DNA from: Selaginella tamariscina
Lineage: Eukaryota > Streptophyta > Lycopodiopsida > Selaginellales > Selaginellaceae
Assembly (NCBI GenBank): GCA_003024785.1
Contig: PUQB01000625.1
Location: 80,010 to 144,009, forward strand
Direction of reading: 5' to 3'
Length of the DNA: 64,000 nucleotides
The stretch's first letter is position 1. Each line of letters starts with the position of its first letter. A model generated the notes under the pieces. The model was not told the origin of the DNA. It ran no database searches and saw nothing but the letters and a program-made list of their open reading frames with translations. Positions 24,099 to 35,025 of this stretch are shown here, one piece after another. Both the position numbers and the translations under genes were made by a program.

Positions 24099-24990
24099 TA
24101 TGTATAGGAGTGTACGTGTGTGTGCAAGAGATAGATAAATAAATAAAATTATACAGTACTGGTACACATAATATATGTGTGTACATAGGTATATATATGT
24201 GTGTATATGTATATCGTGTGTATGCGTGTGAGCGAAACAAATAAAATCATACAGATAAACAAACACACATACACACATATATAACACAGGAGTGTGCGTG
24301 TGTGTGCGAAAAATAAAACTAATAAATAAATAAAATTATACAGATAAACACACACATATATATGTGTGTATATAGATATATAACCCATAGAGAAAGAGAG
24401 AGAGTCTGTGAATATATAAGCATATATATAAACTAGTGTTGTATACTATTTGTTAATATGCATTGATTATATATATATATATATATATATGTAAAGCAGT
24501 GTGCGTGTGTGTGGGAGAGATAGATCAATAAAAAAAATTATATAGATACTGGTACACATAATATATGTATGTATATATGTATATAGGTATAATATATGTG
24601 TATATGTATATTGTGTGTATGCGTGTGTGAGCGAAACAAATAAAATCATACAGATAAACAAACACACACACACATATATATACACAGGAGTGTGCGTGTG
24701 TGTGTGAGAGATAAAACTAATAATAAATAAAAATTATACAGATAAACACACACATATATATATGTGTGTATATAGATATATAACCCATATGATATATAAG
24801 CATATATATAAACTAGTGTTTATACTATTTGTTAATATGCATTGATATATATATATATATATATATGTAAAGCAGTGTGCGTGTGTGTGGGAGAGATAGA
24901 TCAATAAATTTTTTTTTATAGATACTGTACACATAAAATTATACGCACACTCTATACATATTACATACATACATATACACACACACACAC
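23985..24990. repeat. TA/TG microsatellites with an about 390-bp tandem duplication
   Basis: Long (AT)n runs at about 24050-24090, 24470-24490 and 24845-24866 alternate with TGTG and GAGA tracts. The segments about 24149-24530 and 24541-24910 are near-identical head-to-tail copies. Open frames here are low-complexity translations and not genes. Confidence 0.8.
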
Positions 24991-25384
24991 ACATCTCACC
25001 TGTGTGCACAGCCGCTGCCGTCGATTTCACAGCCGCCGCCTCCTTGAAACCCTAAGAATAATACCTAAACCCTAAAGAAATAAATATATATATTAACCCT
25101 AATAGAATATTCCTTCTGAGAATATACTTAAACCCTAAAAAGAATAAAATATAAATTCGCCCTAAACGAATATTCTTTCATTATATTATTAGCACGTGGC
25201 GTGTGCGTGGGTGTATCACATACACCCCAAAAATATAAATCATGCAGGGATTTAACATGTGTGTGTCCATGAGGTGTTAAAGTTTCATGTGTATCAATAC
25301 ATACATACACATTGCATATATAATACACATAATATACATACACACGTGTAACACACAGACATACACACATTATTACATGGTTTA

Positions 25385-25847
25385 GGGTTTTTGGATTTAG
25401 GATGGATCATGCATGGTGTTTATGTATGAGAGAAGAGAGAGTGTTAAAAATTATTTTTTGTACACATTGCATATATTAGTACACATATATAACTTACACA
25501 TATACACAGATATACATACATAGTATATGAGAGAAGAGAGACAGTACATATTATGGATCATGCATGGTGTGTATTATACACACAGACATACATACATATT
25601 AGTACATAAATTAGAGAGACCGAGTACATATTACATGGTGTGTATGTTTGAGAGAAGAGAGACAGTACATATTAACATGGATCATGCATGGTGTGTATGT
25701 ATGAGAGAAGAGAGAAAGTACACATATATACATACAGAGTACACATATATACATACACACGTGTATACACACAGACATACATACATATTACATGAGTAAA
25801 TTCATTGTGTTACATATTAGGGTTTAGGGTTTAGGGTTTAGGGTTTG
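25385..25847. repeat. GATCATGCATGGTGTGTAT tandem repeats and interstitial telomeric repeat
   Basis: A unit with GGATCATGCATGGTG and GAGAGAAGAGAGA recurs about four times between 25400 and 25720 with variable spacing. At about 25818-25847 there are four tandem TTTAGGG units, the plant telomere repeat, in an interstitial position. Confidence 0.8.
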
Positions 25848-27417
25848 CTCCCAGCAAGCTTAATATAAATATTACACATGTAAATTCAATGGTTACATAC
25901 ACACAGATTGAGTACATATATCATACATGCGTTGAACATGATGTTTTTAATAAAGAAGCAACATATTTCTTCAGTTTGGTTTAGGGTTGTGCATGTGTGT
26001 GCATATGTGTTTTTTGTAAGTTCTTGTAATGCGTGTGTAAATTTATGATTGTGTTTATATATGTGTGCAACAAACATCGAATAATTAAGAAAATAATATT
26101 AATAAACACACTAGGAACATATTTTAAATTATACATAATAATATATGATTTTATCTAATATATAGCCATATATAGTTTTAATAATATATATTAATTTAAT
26201 ATTGATAAAAAGGTTTAACATTGAAATATTCTTGAAATAATAAGAAATTAATTGAGAAAATCCCATTAATATATACAAATGTAAATTAAGTACTCAAATA
26301 ATTAACTAAATTAATTATCATAATCATGTTTAATATTGGAATATTCTTGGAATAATAAGAAAATAATAAAGAATATCCCATTAATATAAAGAAGATTAAT
26401 TACTCAAGTAATTAAGGAAATGATATTAATATATATATTTTAAAATTATATATAATAATATTATTAATATATGTATATATGTTTTAAAATATATATGTGT
26501 ATAATTTAATATTGATAATAAGGTTTAACACATGAATATTCTTGAAATAATAACAAATTAATTGAGAAAATCCCATTAATATATACAAATGTAGAATAAT
26601 TACTGCAATAATTAAGAACAAGACTAATTTAATTATGATAATCAGGTTTAATATTAGAATATTCTTCAAATATTAATAAAATATTAAAGAATATCCCATT
26701 GATACTAGGAAATGAAAACTAAATACTCGAGTAATTAAGAAAATAATAATAATAAACAGACTATGAATATATTTTAAATGATACATAATAATATTTAAAT
26801 TGTATAAGTATATATTTATATATATATATATATAAATATACTTGAATACTAAGAATGTAGAATATAGTCTAAAATTTCGTAATATTAAACAGCTTGAATC
26901 ACTTGAATAACATTAAATGCAATTTTAAAATACTCATTGGAACTGGAGAGTATATATGTCAGAGTGTCGGATATTTGTGTCAACTCATCTTAAATTTTAT
27001 TTTCTGTTCTTTTTAAAAAATTTGAATTTCTGACATATGTATTGTCGGTCTGACATGTAAATTTGAAAATGCATTTAATTTCCCACTCAAATTCAGATCT
27101 GGTTCTTTCTCCGGCAAGGGTTTCTTCATTTCTGTATTTTTCACTCTTTAGATCTTCTTTTTTCTTCATAGTGATCATCTCAGGAGCGAGATTAAATTGG
27201 GTGCTATTCTTTATAGGAAAGCACGGCGCCTTCAGTGCTGTTTACAAGTAAGTATTATAAACAAATTTAAAAATACTTATTAAGATTCACTCTCTTACAT
27301 TCTCTCTTAAAATTACAATTTAGGGGTTTAGAAATGCATTAGGATTATAATATATTCCGTTAGGGATTTATCACGTTTAAATATCCTTTTAACTTAATAT
27401 TCTAGGTTAACCGGGGC
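25848..27417. repeat. AT-rich spacer with tandem repeats of about 300 bp
   Basis: Segments at about 26200-26490 and 26505-26760 repeat the same order of short blocks (AATATTGATAA, GAATATTCTTGAAATAATAA, AATCCCATTAATATA). GAATATTC-type palindromes recur in each unit. No gene is supported. A possible 36-bp exon at about 27212-27248 is discussed in the findings. Confidence 0.6.
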
Positions 27418-28096
27418 GGCGGGATTAATCCGGCCATTTCTTTTTCGCCTCTTTGAAGAAGTGGCGGGATTAATCCCGCCACCATCTCCCGGGCAATGCT
27501 TCTCCGCCACTGAAAAAGAGTGGCGGGATTAATCCCGTCGATAACCTTCTCAACTGATGAAGAGTTACCAGAATTTATTAGAAAGAGTTGTCGGCGGGAT
27601 TAATCCCGCCAACCATTTTAGGAGGCAGGGAAGGGGTGGCGGGATTAATCTCGCCACCACTTCCTGTTTTAAAGATTTGGGGACAGGATTTATCCCGAGA
27701 TCTCTTTGAAATCATAGTTTTGGAGAGAGTTATGTGCGGGTTTAATCCCGCCACCCATTCCCCGTCGTAAGAATTGTGGGCGGGATTAATCCCGCCTTGG
27801 ACTCCCTCCGACAAGGAAGAGCCGGCGGGATTAATCCCGCCGCCTCTTCCTCCGACGAGGGAGTCCGGCGGGATTAATCCCGCCGACTCTCTCCGGGAGA
27901 GAGTCGGCGGGATTAATCCCGCCGGACTCCCCGAGGAGGAGTCGGCGGGATTAATCCCGCCGGCTCTTCCTTGTCGGAGGGAGTCCAAGGCGGGATTAAT
28001 CCCGCCGACTCTCTCCGAAGGGGTTGAGTCGGCGGCGGGATTAATCCCGCCGACCGTTCCTCGTCGGAGGGATTCGTGGGCGGGATTAATCCCGCC
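27418..28096. repeat. Palindrome array 2 (GGCGGGATTAATCCCGCC), regularly spaced
   Basis: I count 10 perfect copies starting at 27463, 27593, 27779, 27824, 27867, 27906, 27944, 27989, 28034 and 28079, plus variants at 27418, 27522, 27638 and 27735. From 27779 on, start-to-start distances are 45, 43, 39, 38, 45, 45 and 45 bp. The sequences between palindromes are themselves related: the first spacer is the reverse complement of the fifth, and the third (GACTCTCTCCGGGAGAGAGTC-type) is self-complementary. The whole is a nested palindrome. Confidence 0.95.
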
Positions 28097-28250
28097 CATC
28101 AGTTGTATTAATCAAACATGAGATATTATCTCTAAACATAATTATGTATTATTGCATATGCATATTATTAAGTAACCGTAATTCAGATTTCTTAAAAATA
28201 TTGCATAAACAGATATCATAAATAATACAATTATTTATGTGCAGGACAAT

Positions 28251-31200
28251 ATGTTTAATACTGGAGATAAAGTATGTCTTCTTCGGAACAACGAGATAGT
28301 TGGCACTGGAACTGTGGAAGTTCGAGATAATAATGCATCATGTCACAATATTTCCCAAGGATCTTGTGTGTACGTATGGGTGAACACCATTTACAAGCAT
28401 GTTGAGGTTCTGGGAATGGAATTTGAGGAGGGTTCTCCTGTATTGTGGAATTTGGATGAAGTCAAGGCTGACACAAAATATGCAGAGTCACAAACAAATA
28501 GTAGCACGAGTTTACCAGATGATGGCTTGCCTGCTGTGATGGATGAGGTGATTCTCTTTCTTCGTGAGATTGAAGTCGGAAGAGGCATCATCACAGCTAT
28601 AAATCCAATGGAAGCAGTGTCAGAAGAGAAACTAGGGTCCGACTTCGTGGGTGTAGTTGTGACAGAGGTTTCACCTAATGGCACATTGTATCCTGGATCC
28701 CTCGTGAGGTGGCGAACATCTGAATTAAGACGGCAAAGATGGGTCCTATTGTAAGAAAAAGGCGATTCATGGGTTGTAGATCTTCCCTGCAAGTTTCAGC
28801 AAGAGGGTAAAAGATGGATCCTACATCTTCCGAAAGTGTTACGAGCATTTCCACGATTGGACTGTTGCAAGAAGAAGTGTTGTCAGATGATAGACCGGAA
28901 TGAAATTACCCAATGTAGACATGTCTTTCGTATGCTCACCCAAAAGCAAAGGCATGAGTTTGTATATGCTGCACTAACTAGGTGTATTGATGGAATGGCC
29001 TCGGACACAGGTTATCAGAGTACATCCATGGTATTTAATAAGGGTGGCCATCTGCTTCAAAAGCTTGGTACAGTATATACGGGATCCAAAGACCACGTTT
29101 CTACCGTCGGAGGGATGAGTGGCTAGATGGAGCGCGAACCTCAGTTCATGGGAACACTCGCTTGGTCAAAACCCGCTCTCACATCATGGCAGCCATAGAG
29201 ATACTCAAGGCTTTTGTGGAAGCAAATGCAGACAGGATGCCTCACAATCCGAACCACAAATGCAGGGGTCAGGGAAAATCTCAAGGTTTTGCCTTCAATC
29301 TACACTCAATTGAAGCTGTGTGAACATGTGAACAAGTGCCTCAGTTTGATGGGGCCTCAGCAATCTGCACTGGTACCTTCAACAACATATGGAATACTCA
29401 TTTTAAGGATGTGGAGATTGCAAAACACTCTAGCTTTTCCAAGTGTGACACTTGTACATCATTGAAGGCTGCAGAGGCTTGTGCAAAAACCTTGGTGGAG
29501 ATCACTGCCATTCAAAGAAGATGGAGGCCCACATGATTGCACAACAAACTTGCCGGTCTCAGTACTATGCACACCGCATGCTTTCTGTGTCACGCCCATC
29601 AGAGTACCTGTGCTTGATCCATGACAAGATGGATCATTCAAAGACCAGCATTCCAAAGCTCTTTGCAACACCAAAGTGCCTTGGAAATGTCATGAAACTT
29701 CCGATTTCATTGACAGTGTGCTAACACATGGACACGGTTGTGAGTCATATGGACACTTTTCACTTCCACATTGGTCTAGCGACTCCAATTTCACTATTGG
29801 GTCGTTGCCATGTGTTTCAGAAACCTTGAAGCCCACTCACAGACAAGTCCTATCAGTGATCTCAAAGTGAAGAAACAACACCTTCAACCTTTACATAATG
29901 CTCTCATGAACACGTCTGCACTTGAGGCTACTTGGGAATATGAGAGGCATTGTCAACAGCCTGCACAAAAAAGATGGCCCTGTTGAGAGTTCAGGTTCAG
30001 TGGAGGGATCTAGCTCAAATAGTGTACATGTGTCCTCAACATCAAATAAGCTTCCTCGTCATTTGCTTTTACAGATGGATAATTGTGCAGGCGAGAACAA
30101 AAATAGGTAAATCATTTTACTTAAGGGTTTCTCAAGCTCATACTTACTTTTATTTTCTAGATATGTGCTAGCATACTTGTCAATGCTTGTTGCCAAAGGT
30201 GTGTTTGAAACAATCACGCTCAGTTTCCTTATGGTTGGTCACACTCATGAAGATATTGATGCGTTCTTCAGCAAGGTCTCCAACTCTACAAAAAGGACAA
30301 GTGCACTTACCTTACCGCATATGATGAATCTTTTTGAAAATTGCATCTCCAAAAAAAGTTGTGCTTTGCTTGTGACTGAGGTGCCAGACTTCAAAAAATT
30401 TCTCAAGGAGTATATAAAAGAAGGGAGTGATTCTTTAGTTGGTCACCTTGTGCCGCTACAATTCTTTTTCTCCATACGAGATGGTATACCTATTATGCAG
30501 TACAAGTTACGGCCATCAGAGCAGGAGTGGTTACCGAAAGAGGGCTTAATGCTCTTCAAAAGTGGAGAGGATGGAAAGCCACTTCTCCCAGAAGGACAAC
30601 CAGACCCTATTCCATTGAGTGCCCAGCTCAAGGAACAAGAGGTTATTATTGATGGCATCAAAAAATATGTGGCATGGGTTCAAAAATCGATGCCAAAGAA
30701 TTCTGATAAGGCAACTGGTTACTCAGAACTATATAAGCATGTGGTCGACTATTGGGAGACTGTTGTTCGAGAGTTGGAAGGGCCTACTGTCACAAGTACA
30801 GAATTGCAACACCCTTTCTGGCCTAAAACAAGGAGATTGAAATGACATCACTGAGCATAGACGACATAGAAGCCAGTAGTGATGTGGAAGTGCAAACCCC
30901 ACACTTTGTTGGACAAAGGAACCAAAAACCTAAAGCATACTTTGATTGCTGCAGGATCTTCAAAAACTAATGATGGTTCTCATTACTCCAGATGCGTCAT
31001 ATAATCAGCCTATTTGGATGGGTCAAATTATCGACACACCTGAAGTAATCACAAAAAATAGTATTGTTAAGGTTGCATGGTTCAAACCACAAAAAAGGCG
31101 ACACGAGAAGGAGAGCGAAAGATATAATGGATGCCTAGAGAAAACATGGTCTCCCAATCAAAAAGACCCAGCATGTTTTATAAATGTTAAATCCATTCGA

Positions 31201-31296
31201 TATGGTGGATGTCAAGAAGCGTTGATAAAGTCACGATTAACAAAACTGCAAGGGAATGTATGTTTTCTGAAGCTTAAAGCAATTACAAAATTATAA
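28251..31296 (+). CDS. DUF7869-like RNase H-fold transposase-like protein
   Basis: An N-terminal exon (28251-28754) reads MFNTGDKVCLLRNNEIVGTG and resembles the small N-terminal domain of plant transposon proteins. A Cys-rich part follows (RLDCCKKKCCQMI, FSKCDTCTSLKAA). The core has LIHDKMDHSKTSIPKL, LLQMDNCAGENKNR and LMVGHTHEDIDAFFSKV. These give the ordered acidic residues of an RNase H-like nuclease and match my memory of DUF7869 proteins. An intron at about 30108-30161 splits this core cleanly. A C-terminal piece (30946-31296) has a WMGQIIDTPE...VAWFKP block. Several frame changes and a TGA near 29323 lie between 28755 and 29970, so the middle is unreliable. Array 2 ends 155 bp upstream of the ATG. 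An acceptor directly before 28245 suggests a further 5' exon. Confidence 0.6.
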
Positions 31297-31756
31297 AATA
31301 TCATATATTTAATATTCATAATTATTATAAACTCTTTAATAATAGTACCAAATTGTATACTTAACTATATAAATTTAAAAAATGATATGGAAGATTGACT
31401 ATATTATTATAGGATTTTATATATATATTATTACTACTACAAATTTTTAATTAATAATGTTATATTTAAATATTAATATTTTAATAACAACATCAATATT
31501 TATATAATGTACCTCTTATGCTCTTCCTTAATTGTTATATTAGGCAATATATTATATAATTTAATACCTTCTACTTTTATAATGTTATTAATTTTTGTTC
31601 AATGAATGCTATAATTTATTAAAGGGTAGAATACAAAATAGAATATTCTAAAGAATATTCTATTTTCAAACATATATTCTAAAGAATATTCCTTTAATAT
31701 TAGAAAATGCTAATTAAATAGCTAAAATTGCTAATTATTAGAAATGGACTATAGCC
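31297..31756. other. AT-rich gap with heat-shock-element-like palindromes
   Basis: No gene. GAATATTC palindromes at about 31641-31648, 31653-31660 and 31684-31691 are arranged as two closely spaced pairs sharing the sequence TTCTAAAGAATATTC. Confidence 0.5.
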
Positions 31757-34700
31757 ATGCCCATTTTAGTTACAACTTGCATTAAAGCTTTTAACAAGAA
31801 AAGGAAACTGGATGCTCCTGAGGATGTTGCCGAATCATATGTAATTCCGGAACGGCTGACACTTGAGGCTCCATCCAAGCTTCTTGGATCTTGTTATTCG
31901 GTATGACACGGATATTGACACATCGCTACAAAGACGAGACCACTACGTTGCAATTGAGCTTGGTGAGCCTCCGCGTATCCCGGTTCACAGGTTGCTCCCA
32001 CACCAACGTTTGAGGAATGTCACTAACGTTTAATGTCACTAAAAATGACGTGAAAGACCTTGTTGGACGGATTAGAGCTGAAGGATTTTACCAGGAGATG
32101 TCAGTGTTCACCTTATCTTTTGGACCACAGTTGAGTGCTGACGAACGCCGAAGCTGGAATGAGTCAGAAGCACAGGTCGATAGAGAGTTTGAAGCAGATT
32201 TGCATAAGCCAACATTTTCTGTGTGGTATCAGTTTTTAAAAGATGCAAAGTTTCTGGTGTGGGATGGGAATCATCGTTGGGTTGCTTTGAACACTTTGCT
32301 TGCTGAAGAGCCAGGTTTGAAATGGACTTTGCGTGTACGTGCAACACTCATAACATCCACAGCGCAGGAGGAGAAGAGACTGATCGTTGCTTGCAATCGG
32401 TTGAATGAGTAAGTGACTTGTTTGTTTCATTATTTAAATACTAAACAAATGTTGTTTTGTTTTGCAGAGCAACTGCTCGTGTGGTTCCTACAACGATCAT
32501 TCACACCTTGCAGTTCTTACGGAATTGTTGTGTGAAGTCTACAGATCTTTCTACCGATCATGTTCTTCGCGGGATGTCGGAGGAAGATAAAAAAGCTGTG
32601 GAAGTGTGGAGATCAAATAGAAAAGAAGACGTTTGGTACGAGTATCCAAAGACGACATTGGTGAAGATTTTTTGGGAGGTAATCTTTTCTTCTTCTTTTG
32701 ATTGCTTTTTGATTTTTGGTTTCTTTTGCAGAATCAATTGAAGCAACAAATCGCTACAAAACTTGCGAACAGGAAACCAAACCAGACAGAATCTCAGATC
32801 CTCTCTAGCATTTACAAGACATTCACAGTTCGGATGAACAAATTCCTCACCATTGTGATTCGGCGGTCAGCAAAGATTGGTTCAAGGCGATCACAGATAT
32901 CATTATCAAATGATCGACGAAGCAAATAACTTGGAGAAGCTTCAAATGCTCACGAAGTCCCAGCTTCCTTCCAACGTCAAGGTTGATATCCTTGGGAAGT
33001 TTGTGCACATTCAAGAACGTGGCGTTCTTGAGAAGCTGGTGAACATGACGGAGAAAGACAAGAAGGAAGGTGTCACCAGCTGGCCTGACAAGGACTTCAT
33101 CAAGTTTTTGCACATCTTTACTTACTGGTTCCAGGTAATTTAGTATTATATTTTCATTTTTACTCATTTTATCGTGCAAGGTTGGGAAGGCAACTAAAGA
33201 GCTTTTGGTCGAGCATGTAGACGAGTTCATGGCCTGGTATACGAAGATGCACAATGAAATCAAGTTGGATATGTACCAGAACATGCTCGAGAACAAGGAG
33301 TTCGGTGCGACAATTCCACCTTCTCGACTATTTGAGCTGGAAAAGTTTGCAAAAAGAATGGCATTCAGGCAAGTCTTTTTTTTGTTTCTTTACAGATTTT
33401 TATCTATTTTTACAGGTTTTTAAAATGGAAAAATGATGCACTCCCTAAAGATTTCGAAGAGTGGATGGATGTTGCCAAGGATTCTAGCATGTGGAGCCGG
33501 TTGTTATGTGATATCAGTGATTACGAAGTGGAACACTATCCTTTCTGGCTGGATTTCCTTCCTAGTGACTATTCTGAATGGGAGATGGCCAGCTATAAGA
33601 TACACAAGGATGATCGATGAGAGCTATTACGGAAGAACGACAATGCTGCAAGGAAGCTCTATGTGAAGATGGATATCAGGTATGCTAGATCGGCGAGCAA
33701 GGTCAGCAAGGGACAGCTTCTTCTTCAGCCCCATCCTTCATCTTGGCTAGATTGGAAAAATGATATGTTGAGGATGGTGATGCCTGAGCAGGGAAACGGA
33801 AGCTAGGAAATCATTCATGCAGATTCAGAGAACCTTGTAGTCTAGTACTTCAAAGCCGAAAGGCCTTTTCCGTCGAGATTGAAGGAGCTTGAGGATTGGA
33901 TCGTGAGTCACAAGTCAAGTTGGACTATTCATGTGTTTGGTGCGAAGCCTCCACCAAATGCATCCAGGGAGCTGTTGATCTCGTTGTCATTGACCCACCT
34001 ACCGGTTGCGTTGCTGAGGCAGGAGGGATGGTGGATCAATACACAAAGTTCTCGAATGCTTTACTAAAGAACTTGGTGAACCTTGCTTTCGGGATACTAG
34101 ACAAAGCTGGCCATGTGGTGGTGTTTGTGCTACCGGATGATGTTCTAGCTTTGAAGAACACTACAGAAACTTGCAAGCTAAAGTTTCTGTAGATGAGTTA
34201 TATGCACACGACATGGTCATGGGGATACCGTCTCTCTAGAAAGGTAATTCTTCTTTTTGAGAATGTCATTTTTTAATGTTTGTTTTTTCAGGAAAGCATC
34301 ATTGCCATGTGTATTTTTGGTTCCCCCTACTCTAAGGTTGCAAAGAACAAGGAGATCCTGGACACTCGCTACACTCTTTTCTTGATGAGCCAGAAGATTT
34401 CCAACTCCCATGGTATAATGTTGTTTGTTATTTCTCATTTTTTAACATTGTAACTTTCAGGATTTCAATTAGCCTGAAATCTCCCAAGTTGTTTGTGATG
34501 CTAGTGGAGAAGCTCACAACGCTTGGTTATGGAATCGACATCAACAAGGATCTGGTTTTAGCAGCCAGAGATGTCTTCAGGAAGGTCATTTAAGGTGTTA
34601 CAGCAGCTAAAGGTGGTGGGATGATCAAGTCGTTTCCATGATTACTCCTTTTGATGAGTGGAAGAGGGCCATGGAAATAGAAGCATAGGATTTGCCTTTT

Positions 34701-35025
34701 GCTAGCGACAACGATAAAGACTAGGATCTGCCTTCTCGAAACGACGAGGATGTTGGTCCGTGGAGCACAATGACAAGTCATCAAATGAGTCAGCAAAAGA
34801 GAGATTATACGAGTCATCAGATGATGAGTGAGATTTGTTTATCATTTCTTTGGTTTTAATATGTTTTCAATATTGTCCTACCAGACTACGCTAATCAAAT
34901 GGCAAAGAAAATGGTTGAAGAGTTCGAAGTTTACGACAGATAGATTTTGGAGAAACGTTCACGACACCATAACAATGCATTCATTAATGATGAGGCATGG
35001 CTGGTGGAAACGAGTCTTCATGATT
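31757..35025 (+). pseudogene. ParB/sulfiredoxin-like domain fused to methyltransferase-like domain (copy 2, decayed)
   Basis: The N-terminal part reads AIELGEPPRIPVHRLLPHQR, then NVTKNDVKDLVGRI and FLVWDGNHRWVALNTLL, a ParB-like core with GNHR at the GxxR site. A 16-bp tandem duplication at about 32004-32036 breaks this frame. A long helical middle follows (32457-33360). The methyltransferase-like part has GAVDLVVIDPPTGC (motif IV, DPPT) and GHVVVFVLPDD, then LGYGIDINKDLVLAARDVF (motif I/II-like end). In-frame stops are TGA at 33618 and TAG at 33804, 33843, 34686, 34722 and 34941, with recognisable coding on both sides of each. Introns with GT-AG borders remain visible. It is divergent from copy 1, sharing little sequence but the same domain order. 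Confidence 0.6.

Noticed and set aside
23950..25799. Many 70-100 codon frames rich in Tyr, Ile, His, Thr and Cys-Val
   Set aside because: These are low-complexity readings of TA, TG and CA microsatellites.
27779..28096. CRISPR-like layout: identical repeats with regular spacers
   Set aside because: The spacers are inverted copies of one another, the repeat is a perfect palindrome, the genome is eukaryotic and no cas genes are present.
27578..28121. Long frames across array 2
   Set aside because: Same reason as array 1: repeat translation, open on both strands.
28251..35025. Endogenised giant-virus segment as origin of the ParB, methyltransferase and FCP1-like genes
   Set aside because: These domains occur in large DNA viruses, but the genes have plant-type introns and no capsid, polymerase or other viral hallmark gene is present.
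33600..35025. TAG recoding as an explanation for in-frame stops
   Set aside because: Neighbouring genes use ordinary stops, and TGA plus frameshifts also occur in the same copy; decay is simpler.
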